Shown: positions 1-12,783, counted from the stretch's first letter. The stretch: DNA of 64,000 nt from Siphonodentalium dalli (GCA_032622095.1 CP136069.1:107724278-107788277); one strand, 5' to 3'. The notes: a model not told the origin generated them from the letters alone. A program made the numbers and translations.

Positions 1-183
1 CCTTTTCGGTGAAACCCTGTTCTTATTATTGCATGAATGTCAAAATAAACTGCGAGGACTATGGGGAATCAATTTTAGAGCAGAAGCATATTTCAAAATC
101 AACGAAGAATCAGTAAATTGAGCCTAAAATTCCTTACTATTACTATTCGGGCCATTTCGTACTGAACCTTTTCAATGCCATCG
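1..183. other. unassigned sequence
   Basis: I see no gene, repeat family or structural motif in this edge stretch. Confidence 0.3.
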
Positions 184-480
184 CTAAGGGGGCTTGTTAA
201 ATGAGCCGGGACAACTCGGCTGGCCAGAACAACTCGGTTTGCCGGGTGCCTCAGTCCTCGGTGCTTTCTCACTAAAATAATGGTGTGCTGTTACATTGAC
301 CAAGTTAACGGCAACCCGGGTTAACCCGTTCCGCCTAGCCGGGACAACTCGGTCCATGTAACTGGCCGGGATGAAAACCTGGAACGTTACACAATTCATT
401 GTGACTTTCATGACGTCAGCCAATAGAATGTTCGCGTCATGTGAGTGACGTAAAATGACCACCCACATTACGCCATGACT
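184..480. repeat. CCGGGACAACTCGG-type MITE, copy 1
   Basis: The copy opens with GGGGCTTGTTAAATGAGCC and carries several GCCGGGACAACTCGG units in both orientations. It has a conserved core with TGACGTCAGCCAATAG at 411-426. The same family occurs at 11472-11868, 23184-23530 and 43797-44143. It has no coding capacity. The inverted GTTGTCCCGGC motifs suggest a non-autonomous DNA transposon, but I could not fix a target duplication. Confidence 0.6.
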
Positions 481-1189
481 CGGTGACTGGATCGCTTGTG
501 AGTTGTGTGGTCGTCCTTCGGGACTTAGCCGGCCGGGTGATTCAGACTGAGTGATTTTGGACCTGGCAGAGGAATATGGAGTTTTTGTTAGCCGGCTTGG
601 ACAGATTGCACATTGCGTATACCCTTAGCTGGACTCTACACCGGGCTATGGGAGGCTTCATGCATCTGTCTGTGGAATACCAGATTGCTACAGCAGTACC
701 CTATGGAGGAATACCCCTTCGAGAAGAAAAAGGGAGCAGAGAGGAGGGCCAAGTGGAAACAGGGGCGAGCTGAGAGATGCCCAGCTTCCCCACTTGGCTG
801 CTGATCTAGACATCATCGACATAATCTGTACCTGCCTTAGACTTTGAAGCCAGCGAGACAGGGACCCCGAAGTCATCATGGACATCCCTGCCGCAGACTT
901 CGAGGTGGAGATGAATATACGTTACCACCTCGGACACCGGAAATTACTTCAAGACCCGGTGTCCCCCATTTCCATCAACAGCAACAACACCACCACCACC
1001 GCTGTCTCCGATGTGAAGGTGTGGGGGTCTGCAAGAGCCGCCAAGCGGGAAATGACTGAAGCAAAAGCATTCGCAGTTATCATCACTGAAGAATGCAAGA
1101 AAAATTGAGAAATAATCAACAAAAATGAAGATTAGCAGCAGCCATGTTCCAAAAAAAAGAAAAGAAACCACAACAAACACAGACATAGA
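481..1189. other. unassigned, weakly ORF-bearing stretch
   Basis: Short overlapping plus-strand ORFs (576-773, 878-1108) lie here, with mixed codon use and a CAN-rich stretch near 970-1005. The GC content is higher than in the adjacent repeats. I do not recognise a protein and see no convincing splice sites. It could be an old processed pseudogene or transposon interior. Confidence 0.25.
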
Positions 1190-4116
1190 ACAAGACAGTC
1201 GCTCACCAGACTGCAAAGACTGATAAGACTGGGACTTTGGAGACCATAACAGTCAGAACTTTTCATAATCACTTTAAAAAAGTAGATATAAACAGGATAT
1301 GTAGATAGAGAGGCTTCATGTACCAACTGTACGCTACTGATAACCCCCCCCCCCCCCCCCCCTCCAGCTCATGTCCCTTCCCGACCAGGCTCCAGACTCC
1401 CAAGTCTTAGATTGGCAACTGTCATCTCAAACTTTCTCTGTTGTTGAAAATTTCCAATCTCACAAGCACCTTTTTATAAAACTATTTAGACATGTTTGAA
1501 GCCCAATTATCCATGGACCCAAAAACAACATATATGTATGTCAGATTAATCAGTCAAGTAGTTCCAAGGTAGATGTTTTAATGAATTTTGTATTTTAATG
1601 ATTTTATTAGACACAAAAGTCCCCATAGCCCCGTCATTTCTTAACAGGTTGCCTTATGTTAACAAATCTGAATCTCAGTCACTAAAGGATCCTCCATACT
1701 ATATGTAAGCTAAATAGTCCAACCTCTCTTGAGAAGACATTTTAAGTATTACTATAGAGGGCAAGAGTTATGGCCCTGGCTTCACAACCATTTGAAAGAG
1801 TGACCTCATTTGAACAAATCTGAATATAAATCACCTAGGGAAAATCCACACCAAATATGAACCCATTCAGTCTTATGATCTAGAGAAGATGTTCACAGAA
1901 TTGTTGACAGATTGATGGACGGACAGAAAGATGAACAGGTGACAGATGAGAGCTTCGTCTCAGGTGAGCTAAAAAATTACATTTCATTGAACAAATCTGT
2001 AAATCACCTCCCCAACACTGTGGGGACATCCCTGCAAGAATATGACATTATCTTATTATACCAGTAGCGTACAGCATAGATACAGGTAGTGTGGGTGGGG
2101 GTCTCTGCCCCTATTTGAACAAACATGAATCCCCATCTCTGACAGATGAGAGCTTCGTCTCAGGTGAGCTTCGTCTCAGGTGAGCTAAAAAATTACATTT
2201 CATTGAACAAATCTGTAAATCACCTCCCCAACACTGTGGGGACATCCCTGCAAGAATATGACATTATCTTATTATACCAGTAGCGTACAGCATAGATACA
2301 GGTAGTGTGGGTGGGGGTCTCTGCCCCTATTTGAACAAACATGAATCCCCATCTCTGATATCTATTCATCTTATAATTATAAACATTCGCTTTTAAGAGT
2401 TGAAGTTAATTGATTTTCCAAAAAGGCCCCCATTGGAACAGATCTAAACATGCCACCCAAGGACCCTGCATACACAAATATAAGCTAAATAGACTTGATG
2501 GTTCTTGAGTAGTAATAGTTGTTAGAATTACTATGGAGGGAAAACGTTATGGCCCTGGCACCCCTCCTATTTGACCTGGTGAACTTATTTTAACAAATCT
2601 GAATGTGAGTCACATACAGGTAGGAAATTCATATAGATCTCGAGAAGAAAACAATTGTTGATGGATGGATGGACAGAACAATGGATGGAAGGACACTCCG
2701 ACAGACCAACAGATTTAATCCAATATACCCCCACACTTTTTTGTCCATAATAAGGTATAATGAGGTCACATAGCTAAGTGGTTAAGAAAATAATATTGGA
2801 ACAGCCAATCGTGAATTTAGTGTGTCTTGAGGTCCCAAAAGGGTGAATGTAGTGATGCTATTCTGTAAGGTAGGCTAGCATCACCAAATTCACCATCTGG
2901 GAACCCAATTTTACTTAGTCTTCAACTGCTATGGGAGACCTAGGGACAGAGAGAAGTTCTCCAGCTGAAGTTGGTGACATTACTGACATATGACAGTATT
3001 CGCACCCATTTAACACCTCAATTATGCATTTTAAAATCTGAACAGAAGGGAAAATAGCTGCTAAAAATGTCAATTTGAGACTCTAGATACTTCCCAGAAG
3101 ATGAAGCCTAAGCAGAATGAGGTCCTCATAGGATGTATTTGGCGATGCTAGCCTCTGGGAACCTCATTCTACAAATGCCAGACACACTTAAAGCTCTGAG
3201 AAAATGAATTTAATCTGATATTAATGACCATTGTATTGTAAACAATGATGGTGCTACTGACAACTTCAGAAAACAAATGTACAACACCATTAATCTCATT
3301 TAAATTATGAATGACATGAATACACTCCCTGGGGACTCTGCCTATAGCTACAGAGGTTCTCTTATCTATCTATCTGGCCCTGATTATAACAACATGTGTC
3401 ATGTCTGTCAGTTTAGAGCAGAGTTGGCTTGTAATGGGAATGCACAGATACTAGTATTAAAAGGAATTTACTGAACATTTCTGTACATCTGTCTGTTCAT
3501 CTTTTCTCCCAAACCCCTGATTTCAACCAAATTTAGTGGGGAGACTAGAAGTACCTACCCCCCCCCCCCCCCCCGAAGATGTAATGTCATAAGTTCTTCA
3601 AAATTTTAATTAAATGTTTTTTATTTTATTTAAATAAAAAATATTTTATTTAATAAAAAAAAATATTTATTAAAAATAAAATATTTATAATTTAGCTTTT
3701 TTTTGGGTTAAATTGAGCAATAAGTTAAATCTAAAAAAAAAAATATTTCTTCAGATTTATGTCCATAGCCCCACCCACATTTGACCCAGTGACCTCATTT
3801 GAACAAATCTGAACCACAGTCACCCAAGGTACCCTCATACCAAATATGAACCCAATCGGCCCGACAACTTCAGAAAAGAAGTCGTTTTAAGAATTACTAT
3901 GTGGAAAAATAGTTATGGTCCTGACATCAAAACTATTTGACTTGGTGACCTCATTTGAACAAATCTGAATAAGAGTCGCCTAGGGAACATCCACACCAAA
4001 TATAAACCCAATCGGTCTGATGGTTTCAGAGGAGAAGATGTTTAAAGAATTGTTGACGGACTGACGGACGGACGGACGAGGAGTGATGACTATAACTTCG
4101 TCTCAGGTGAGCTAAA
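1190..4116 (+). mobile_element. pearl-like (Helentron-type) repeat, family B, copy 1
   Basis: It starts with ACAAGACAGTC and ends with CTCAGGTGAGCTAA, preceded by a (GACG)n run at about 4060-4078, like the other family-B copies. The interior is a series of diverged units containing TTGACCCAGTGACCTCATTT and GAACAAATCTGAA. An extra family-B 3' end lies inside, at about 1960-1977 and duplicated at 2150-2192, so this interval is probably more than one element. It also holds poly-C runs (about 1346-1363 and 3559-3575) and an A/T-only stretch (3600-3740). No transposase is present. Confidence 0.6.
1941..2358. repeat. tandem duplication containing a family-B 3' terminus
   Basis: A block of about 200 bp beginning ACAGATGAGAGCTTCG (1941 and 2141) is repeated almost without change. 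The second copy has an extra 16-bp duplication of CTTCGTCTCAGGTGAG. Each copy carries the family-B end GTGAGCTAA inside it. Confidence 0.75.
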
Positions 4117-4159
4117 AAAGGAAGAAAAAAAAGGCAAGGAGAAGTTAAAAAAAAAAAAA

Positions 4160-5007
4160 AAAAAAGGTCAGCAGACCACAGTGTCCCCCGACAACATGGC
4201 AAGTCGATGCCGCTTTGTTAAAGAAATTTTCTAAGTCTAAAAATATTAGCTATATAGATGTTGCAAATCACCAACATGTTAGGAACAATATCCCAGAGTT
4301 TTCAAATCTCTACATTTAAAACTGTAGGAGGAGTTGATTACACCATGAAGGTACCCAATCTCATCCAAAAGGCAAAAATGTTCCAAATTTTCTAAGTCGA
4401 AAAACCCCCCGAAAATATGGAAAAAATAATATTTTTTATTAGCTATATAGATGTTGCAAATCACCAACATGTTAGGAACAATATCCCAGAGTTTCAAATC
4501 TGTACATTTAAAACTGTAGGAGGAGTTGATTACACCATGAAGGTACCCAATCTCATCCAAAAGGCAAAAATGTTCAAAATTTTCTAAGTCGAAAACCCCC
4601 CCAAAAATATGGAAAAAATTATATTTTTGATTAGCTATATAGATGTTGCAAATCACCAACATGTTAGGAACAATATCCCAGAGTTTCAAATCTCTACATT
4701 TAAAACTGTAGGAGTTGATTACACCATGAAGGTACCCAATCTCATCCAAAAGGCAAAAATGTTCAAAATTTTCTAAGTCGAAAACCCCCCCAAAAATATG
4801 GAAAAAATTATATTTTTGATTAGCTATATAGATGTTGCAAATCACCAACATGTTAGGAACAATATCAAAGAGTTTCAAATCTCTACGTTTAAAACTGTTG
4901 GAGGAGTTGATTACACCATGAATGTACCCAATCTCGGACGCATGGACGGACGGACGGACGGGGGTCATTTCTATAGTCCTCCGACGGAAACGTCGGGGGA
5001 CAAAAAA
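4160..5007. mobile_element. pearl-like element, family D, with about 190-bp tandem units
   Basis: It is bounded by GTGTCCCCCGAC near 4180 and GTCGGGGGAC near 4995-5004, an inverted pair. Inside are four tandem units starting ATTAGCTATATAGATG at about 4245, 4438, 4630 and 4818 (period 188-193 bp), then (GACG)n at 4940-4960. The 229-codon minus-strand ORF here is only the translation of this array. The layout, tandem core units followed by an ACGG microsatellite, matches published bivalve pearl elements as I recall them. Confidence 0.6.
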
Positions 5008-5159
5008 ATTATATCATTTTCCCCATCACCTCACTGTTATGTCACCATCATAACGCCCAAAATCATCTCTAAGTGGGTTGTATGGAAGGGGTGCTGCCCC
5101 TTCCAAATCCTCCCTGGCTTGGTCCTAAATCTCCAATAAAAAAAACAACATTTATTGCT

Positions 5160-5440
5160 CCCTGTGTTTTGAACATCATTTTAAAACTGCAAGTACACCG
5201 CGGCTGAAAGGCAAGTACACCGTGGTTGAACGGCAAGTACATCATGGCTGAACAGCAACTACACCGCGGCCGAACGGCAACTACACCGTGGCCAAACGAC
5301 AAGTACTTCGTGGTCCAACTGCAGTTAGCCACTGGAACCATGGTGCAGTTGCAATTCGGCCGTGGTGGCAACGCCAACCGTACCATGGATAAGTGGACAC
5401 TTGTTTTGTCCAGCGGGGTGGCAACCGTAAGGAACTTGTC
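5160..5440. repeat. GGCAAGTACACCGCGG minisatellite with foldback tail
   Basis: About six units of GGCAAGTACACCGYGGCYGAAC, ending in a region complementary to its own start (GTGGACACTTGTTTTGTCC near 5393). It is homologous to 12215-12480 and 18640-18845, which lie inside the two TTA-type transposons, so this is probably a fragment of the same element. Confidence 0.55.
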
Positions 5441-7640
5441 CATATTTCTGCCATCATTCATTGCAACCATGAAGAGTGAATGCGGCTATGAGGAAAATTA
5501 GCAACTGAGAGCAACTGTCATAATTCCTACCAACAATGCATGATGTGGATTGTGATACTGGCATTATATTGACGATTATTGACGATATTGATGATTCTTT
5601 GATTGCATTGCTTGTGGCAGAATGTTTTACCATAGATTTGGTTATCAAGGATTATATAATTATACCAACCTTAATACTTTTGAAGTTATTGAATTTGAAT
5701 TGAAATACTTTCTCGGAGTCAGACAGGTGTACATGCCTATAATCAAATTAATTATCAACGAATATACGGAATGTCCTGATAGGTGGGTAGTGAAGTCTTA
5801 AATGTCTTGCAATGTACAGTTTGATTGTGTTCTCATTCTAAATACTTGTCAATATGCAGCTGTTTATGGCACACGTGACAAAGGTAAAAATGCCCCATTC
5901 AGTACGCAATTGGCTTCTCTATTGGCATTTTAATGTACGAGAAACTATCCATATCCATATAACTGCACCGATACCTTTTTATATAATATATGGATCAAGA
6001 CACATTAGAACTTGCATTGACTTGGCGGGCAACTGAACACATTAGAACTTGCATTGACAACTATTAGCACTGCTTCAGAAATTCATCGCAAGATACTGTT
6101 TACTTAAAACTATATGTCTGTGCTTCATGTTCCTTCACTCAACGTGCCACCATCTTTCTATGAAGATTCTCATACCAAGTGCATGTCCCCCGTGTGGTTC
6201 CAATGTGAGCATGGTTGTACGTGTTTATAGTCTAAAGCTTTGGACATGTTCCAGCATGGAGAAAATATTAGGATCACATATAGAAGTCTTCTAAAAGTGA
6301 GAGGAGTAATAAATGAATGTAGTAGCCTGATTTATGCCTCCTCTTATGTCACGATATAACCTTAGCTGTTGAAAGTGACATTAAACCCCAATTAGCTAAC
6401 TGACTAACCAAGGGTATGTCACATGGAATGTCAGCTGGTCAGGTATATATAGAGTAGAAATGTTGTGCGTTTCGTGTTGTTCTGTCAAGGTGATATCACT
6501 GAGATAATATGAAGTAAATATTATATGAAATTTGGTAGATATTGTATAGTATAATTATTTGTTTAAGGAGCTCCCAACGGAAAATAGTTGCAGAGATACT
6601 CATACTGAAATCATTTATATATATATATTTTGGCACATAATGCGATAATAAAGATATGAAATATAATGGAGAAAGGTCCTGAGTAATCTCTAGATGCTGC
6701 AGGGTGAATAGCTCCTCACAGGTCCCAAGTGAAGAATCATTCTTAATAAAACATAACTGCACATAAATATCGTAATAAGCAAATTGGGTATTGATATTCT
6801 TCAAAGCTTATGAATAAATCTTTGATGATAAAACAAAAACTGTATTGAGAGTTTACAGTCAGTAATAGTTTTAGAGCTGGATCGTTTGATTACATTAACT
6901 TAGACACGATGGTTATTTTCAAGATTCAGGGGAATCGTTTAATACTACGCAATTTCAAATACTTAGAATCTCTTGCTTAAGAACTAATGTTACATGTCCA
7001 GACATATTTATAATTACAATACTGGTATAAATAATAGACTGTAATGTGCTCTCTCTGGGAGTTTAATGTTACTCATGAAGAATTTAGTATCTACTAGTAA
7101 CTTGATGAATAAAGAATATTCGCATATACCAGTATCTATGTGCACCAAGACACCTGTACGATCTGATTAATACTAATTAAGTAATACTGATATAACTAAC
7201 ATGCTAACATCTAATTAACGACAGGATTATACAATCTATTCAATTAGGTCCTTATAGCCTAGGCCTTATTTGAATGCCAAAGACTATCATTGATAAATGA
7301 TTATATAATTAACCATGACAAAGCTCTTGATCAGTTACATAAATAACCATGACAAGCTCTTGAATTTGGTTTATGGGGCTCTCCTGGTAGGTCCTCATTC
7401 TAACATCAAATATTTCTGTTGGTTTCATAGAAACTGTCGTTAATTACTGAAGTAAATTAATTTATGTATGCTTTTGTGCAAGTAGTTAAATTGTGATCCT
7501 GATGAGGGGTCGGAGTGAAGCGACCTACCAAACGAAGCTGGTGCTTCCAGCAGAGAGCCCCAAGGAAGGGACCACCACCAGGGAACACAACCTATATACC
7601 CTAAACAACAATAGGTGGGAAATATTATAGGTCACCATAA
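5441..7640. other. AT-rich intron sequence, little recognisable
   Basis: No coding region is supportable. The only recognisable pieces are a probable SINE tail at 6325-6412 and GC-rich, possibly DIRS-terminal sequence at about 7495-7610 (GGTCGGAGTGAAGCGACC). Confidence 0.4.
6325..6412 (+). repeat. SINE 3' end fragment
   Basis: ACCTTAGCTGTTGAAAGTGA followed by CATTAAACCCCAATTAGC and a short repeated TAACTGACTAAC tail resembles the 3' part of mollusc tRNA-derived SINEs. No A/B box lies upstream, so it is truncated. Confidence 0.45.
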
Positions 7641-7659
7641 ACATGAGTATAATTGTTAA

Positions 7660-8704
7660 AATAACTACCTTCACACATGAAAACATTTACTTAATGCTCT
7701 GTGGGCATCATATAATGTTGCATTAGAAGTATGAACGTAAGGCGTATAACAGTCTGACTTCCACCTGCCCAGTGTTTTTATGAGATGATCTTCGAGTCTG
7801 GCTTCGCATGCAGATGTGGCGGTGCCTATCCGCAGACTGTGCCACATAGATTAAGTAAAAGTTTTAGCTTAGTTATAAAATAACATCTGGACAACACTTG
7901 CCCATCTTCTGAAATGAGGAAGGGGTCAGACAGTGCAGCTGCTGACTGACAACGCATTGCTTACATCCTTGAGAGATATTCCACTGGGCATATGGACGGC
8001 AGACAGAAATACTTTGTGAGAACGCCTTTCCTAAAGGGATTGGTCTTTGACTATTAGAATTATAGGCAGATTTACCATTGTGATGGATTTTTACATCACC
8101 CACAGAGATGAGATGAATGTGTTCACGTTTTTTGCATTACAGACTGTAAATTCGCCGCACCAAAGGAAACCGAAAAATCCGATGGAAATAGCTGTCTTCA
8201 TAACTAGACAAATAAATGGAGAAACTGTGGTCACTTGCTGCTTTTTTAGACTATGCAACACTGCTTTCAATTTTGACCATTCGGTTGTTCCAAAGGATTG
8301 GTCGCACCATATGCTATGTTGAAGAATCATATTCCTGAGAGATACACTTTGATAGTGGCATACGACTGTTTGATGTGCGTGCTACAAAACATAACAAACT
8401 GTAGCAGTGCAGTTTCAGTTAATTCAGGCAGCCGGTGAGGCCCTTTCAGAATCATGTTATTGATGACCCCAAATATGAGCAGCCGGTTTAGGCCCACTTT
8501 GAACTGAGCGCGAGTAGTATTAGAAACCGAGTTTAATCACAGCCAGTCCACTTTGCCGATCAAACTGCCATCATCTCTGTGATGAAAGACATGTCATGGG
8601 GATTTTGTCTGTTTCTGGTGCAACAATAATATTGTTGGGAGATAGAATATACATGAAATAATACATGAAATTGTTGAGTTGGTGAGAAAAGGTGAGTTGC
8701 CTCA
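7660..8704 (-). pseudogene. DIRS retrotransposon: tyrosine recombinase and end of RNase H (decayed)
   Basis: This is the 3' part of the DIRS element read on the minus strand. From 8704 leftward, LMRQLTFSHQLNN continues the RNase H domain that is cut off at 13984. The tyrosine recombinase follows: GFFGFLWCGEF near 8130-8190, then at 7650-7860 HSLRIG, EDHLIKTLGRWKSD and CYTPYVHTS, which hold the His-x-x-Arg, Trp and nucleophile Tyr region of the family. The first catalytic arginine, normally in a FLRCGEF context, is Trp here. Several stops and frameshifts break the ORF, so no active integrase is expected. DIRS elements integrate with this enzyme rather than a DDE integrase. Confidence 0.85.
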
Positions 8705-8707
8705 TTA
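8705..8707. other. TTA target site duplication, left (element TTA-1)
   Basis: TTA directly precedes GGGAGCGTCTC and is repeated at 13981-13983. Removing the element and one TTA restores an in-frame DIRS RNase H reading (S-L-M-R-Q). Confidence 0.85.
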
Positions 8708-8895
8708 GGGAGCGTCTCAAAAGTCTTTGCGGAATTCCGAAAGTATTTTCCGAAAACAAATGACGTTATGAACACTTTGCGGAAAACTGTTTGCGGAAAT
8801 TTTTCGGTAATTACGTTCCTTCTTTCGGAAAATAGCGCTAAGGTTTGCGGAAAAGAAGACGACGTTTGCGGATTTTTTTCGGAATACGTCCGACG

Positions 8896-9085
8896 TTTTC
8901 GGAATTTGCGGAAATAATTGCGGAATTCAACCCAACGTTATCGGAATTTTAGTTTCCTCTTTCGGAATTTGCGGAAATAATTGCGGAATTCACCCCAACG
9001 TTATCGGAATTTTAGTTTCCTCTTTCGGAATTTGCGGAAATAATTGCGGAATTCACCCTAACGTTATCGGAATTTGAATGCATGC
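8896..9085. repeat. 63-bp tandem repeat in sub-terminal array of TTA-1
   Basis: Three near-identical units of about 63 bp begin TTCGGAATTTGCGGAAAT (8896, 8958, 9021), differing by few bases. They are made of GCGGAA words and an AACGTTATCGG core. Confidence 0.8.
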
Positions 9086-9119
9086 GGACCTCGTTCCGGA
9101 AAATTTGCGGAATATATTC

Positions 9120-11035
9120 ATGGGTGTCGGGCCGGTAAAATCGTAAACATCACCGCATACTATAGTATATAGGTCTATTGCTATTGGGTTCGTTTATTTA
9201 TTAGGTTTACAGTGTTTATTAACTTAATAAAAACAATACAGCAATTAAAACACTTTTCCTTGACGAATCTTGGTATGGCTTCATCATGCAAGCATTCATT
9301 GCCACAGCTATATAGTCAAAACGTGTTTTAATTCACAAGCACGAATTATGTATATATATATGGCATGCAGGGAGTGAGTACCGGTACCCTATATAAACCT
9401 CCTGACATGTACTCATATACATTTGACACGAGAGTGCGCAATTATCGCTACATGTATAACAAGTTCCATGACACTGGAAAAGTTCACGGCTGACCTAGTT
9501 AATTATAGCAATGATGTCAGTTTGACACTGTTTGCAATGTCAACACTGTCTCCCCATTGAAGTCCGTGCAATGCGTGTAGGCCTACTGACTTCTTTCATT
9601 AATAGTCGCATTGCGATTGGTTAGACAACAAACAAACACCGACGTCAATCATAGTATTTCAGGTATTGTTCCCACCCGGCCTCTATCTCAGTCTGAATGG
9701 AGTTACCACTGATTGGTTAAATCGAGCTCTGCCCATGCAAAGTGCATGTCTTTTGTGGATTCCGTTTTCGTTAGCTAACGACCAGAATATGCGATGAGGT
9801 GTGACTGCATGCATCCTTTATATTTCACTTAAATATATGATATATGTTGCCTATTGTGGACCCCCCCCCCCCAACTTTTCGCAAGTAGGGGAACCTAATA
9901 CAGTCGTAATAGTATATAATACTGCCAATTTTCGAATCTAGTTATCGCCATAGAATGACATATTTTTTTTATCTTCCGAAACACTTATTTGCATATTATA
10001 TTTTAGATACATTAGGTCCCGGCTTTAATTCGGCTTTACTCCTAACAATTTAATAAAGAGCGTTCCGTAGTTTTTTCATGAATCCTGATGGATAGTAAAA
10101 ATTAAAAGAGCGCAGGAAATTTCGATACAAATCTCCAGTGCAAAGGTTATACGCGAAGCAGTCATATTTAACTGACAAGTGTACACGTGCATAGGCCTAT
10201 ATATGGGCTACTAGTTATAAGTAGCTGTAAATGAATGTTGTTTTCTTTAATACGGCTACACTTGATTTTTTTTAAATTGAAAAATAGACCAACATTCTAT
10301 TAATGTATCTTCAGCCAGATAAATACGTATTGTTCCCAATACTGCATTATTAAGTCACACCCAACTATATTTGCAACTGTAACGTTTACTCAGGCGATTT
10401 GCATTGGAAGACATGTCCATTCAAATTAATCCGACCACTTTTTTTCTGGACATGTTGTGTGAATTCAACTGCGAAAATTAATGTGACCTTCAATTAATAA
10501 TTCCGTCAGAAACGGCATGGGTAGAAATTCAGTACAAATCTCAGTATAAGCAGGTCATACACTGACACACTTGGGTAACTTTGACAAGACAATAAATATT
10601 ACCAATGTGGTCAGTTGATGACCTATATCATATTATTCATATATTTATATCATTAAGAGGTAAACCTATTATATGCCCATTTACAGTAGTAATCTTACGA
10701 ACATTGCCACAAAAAAGTGAATAAAACCCCTGATTGGGAACTTGTTAATCGCCGTTATTTTTGCGCGCATCTGTATCTCTCAAATGCCAGGTGCAGCGAA
10801 TTACGTCAGCACGAGGACTGTGTAGCAATGAACATGATTTGCTACATCGTATACCGTTGTTTGAGTGAACATGATTGTATGTCACTTTCTCGGCGATATT
10901 CTCATTCAAGTTTAATCAAAAGTCCACTGGCACGATGCCCCGCGACTTTGTCTTTATAGTAACTATTGAAAAGATTTGAACACACATTCAAGAATGGTGG
11001 TCAACAATGCTCGATTTCACCAATTCCCATAATAC
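9120..11035. other. TTA-1 interior, no recognisable gene
   Basis: AT-rich sequence without a supportable gene. It is shared with 25.7-27.65 kb on the opposite strand. Poly-C run at about 9870-9880. Confidence 0.5.
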
Positions 11036-11039
11036 ACCG

Positions 11040-11475
11040 CGCACTGGGTGCCGGTTTACGCCGTACAAGCAGATTCGCATTTTGCAGGATTATAAAGTCA
11101 AATTTGAACGAGAGAATTATCTATATCCCCTGATGATAATAGAGCAGTTCACAATAATTTAGCTTTCCGCACTAGAAACCACAAACTGCCAAAAAGAACT
11201 CGGCGCTTGGACGAATAGGCCTACGGATTATTCGGACAGAATCTGCACTCTCTGTAATCTCGAAATCGGCGATGAATACCACATGGTACTGAATTGTAGG
11301 GAACTTGGCAAACTAAGAATAAAATATCTGAAACCCGACTTCTATCAGAGACCAAACACTTATAATTAGCCGCTCTATTTAACTCCCGAAATCATATATA
11401 TTGTATTTATGTATACAACTCTTCTGTAATGTCTATAATTGACGACCAGAATAAACTTAATTGAATTGAATAGCC
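11040..11475 (+). pseudogene. LINE 3' end: C-terminus of a non-LTR reverse transcriptase plus 3' UTR
   Basis: One frame reads RICTLCNLEIGDEYHMVLNC, the Cys-x2-Cys ... His-x4-Cys tail typical of invertebrate non-LTR retrotransposon ORF2, then LGKLRIKYLKPDFYQRP and a stop. The fragment ends in an AATTGAATTGAAT repeat at 11455-11472, as LINE tails do. Only the last 130 or so residues remain and there are frame breaks. The same fragment is on the minus strand at 25375-25740, so it is part of the TTA transposon interior. Confidence 0.75.
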
Positions 11476-11868
11476 GGGACAACTCTGTTAGCCGGGACAA
11501 CTTGGTCCATGTAACAGCATAGCTAGATGAAGGAAGGATTTTTAGTCTATGCTAACAGCGAGTCATCCCGGCTAGATATGGAACGTTACACGATTCGTTG
11601 TTACTTTCATGACGTCAGCCAATAGAATGTTCGCGTCATGTGAGTGACGTCTAATGACCACCCACATTACGCCGTGACTCGGTGATTGACAGCTAGTTTT
11701 GTGCACGTCAACCGAGTTGTCCCGGTTGACCATCGATCTATATTAAAAATATACGTCGATGGGTTGACCGAGTTGTCTCGACTCATTTAACAGCGCGACC
11801 GAGTTGTCCTGGCAGACCGAGTTGACTCGGCTAGCCGAGTTGTCCCGGCTCATGTAACAAGCCCCTTT
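11472..11868. repeat. CCGGGACAACTCGG-type MITE, copy 2
   Basis: Starts GCCGGGACAACTCTG and ends CTCATGTAACAAGCCCC, the reverse complement of the start of copy 1. It keeps the core TGACGTCAGCCAAT at 11610-11623. It abuts the LINE tail directly. Confidence 0.7.
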
Positions 11869-12214
11869 GGTTCATAAAATGTTCGCGGGCGAAACATACC
11901 TTACCACGCACAAACGCTCTTTATTTTTTATTGTGAAGAAAATTCTGGCTGGCAGTAAATTCCAAAAGGAGACCCACATGGACGGATGAAGTCAATGTAA
12001 TTTCAAACCAAATAATTATAGTTTAAATTAGTGTAATTTAATTTAGTATACCGGTAGGACGTCGACTATATACTCATAAGATTATCACACCTTGTCGCCT
12101 GACGTAGCCTGACGTAGCAGATCGCCAACACACTGAATAGATCGTCTGGCTAAACAATGGGCTCAATCAAACCACATTTATAGTGCCCTCTTTGTGTTTT
12201 TCAACACATTCTAA

Positions 12215-12480
12215 AAACGGCAAGTACACTGTGACCGAAAGGCAAGTATACCGCGGTCGAACGGCAAGTATACCGCGGGCCGAACGGCAAGTTTACCGCG
12301 GTCGAATGGCAAGTATACCGCGGCCGGACGGCAAGTATAGGCCTACATCGCGGCCGAACGGCAATTAGACCGCGGACCATTAACTGCAGTTAGCCGGTGT
12401 GGCCGCGATGTTGTTGCAGTTCGGCCGCAGTGGAAACACAAACCGCACCGCGGTTAAGTGGACACTTGTTTTGTCCAGCG
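12215..12480. repeat. GGCAAGTATACCGCGG minisatellite
   Basis: About seven units of 18-22 bp of GGCAAGTATACCGCGGYCG, followed by a complementary tail. Each unit holds TATACCGCGG, partly palindromic. Shared with 18640-18845 in inverse orientation and with 5160-5440. Confidence 0.75.
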
Positions 12481-12783
12481 TGGTAGCTAATTGCTTGTTA
12501 TGGAAATCCCTCATTTAGGTGAGAAGCACCCCAGTATATTGGGTATATAAACGATAATAGTAAAACTATTCTGATAAAACTATCGTAATGATAGAAGAGT
12601 TTATAATAAAACTGTGGATGCAGTGTGTTGAATGATCATATTAAAATATAGCACGTTTGTTTGTTGATTCGAGCAATTATATTTACAGTGCTGATTAATA
12701 ATCCCTTTAATGCCTTATGTGTCAGGTTCCCGTTTGTGATGCGTCTTGTCTCGAGATTTAATTGCGACGTGACGATTTGCGGA

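Noticed and set aside
4279-4968. 229-codon minus-strand ORF with repeated peptide units
   Set aside because: It is the translation of four about 190-bp tandem DNA units of a pearl-like element. Stop-free reading follows from the repeat, and the unit peptides show no domain.
7496-7545. Possible hammerhead ribozyme (CTGATGAGGGGTCGGAGTGA)
   Set aside because: CTGATGA and a GGTCG/CGACC stem are present, but the required GAAAC is not at the right place (CCAAACG instead) and stem I/III partners are not evident. It is more likely DIRS terminal sequence.
8708-9110. CRISPR-like regular repeats
   Set aside because: The 63-bp units have no unique spacers, the window is clearly eukaryotic, and the array is a transposon sub-terminal repeat.
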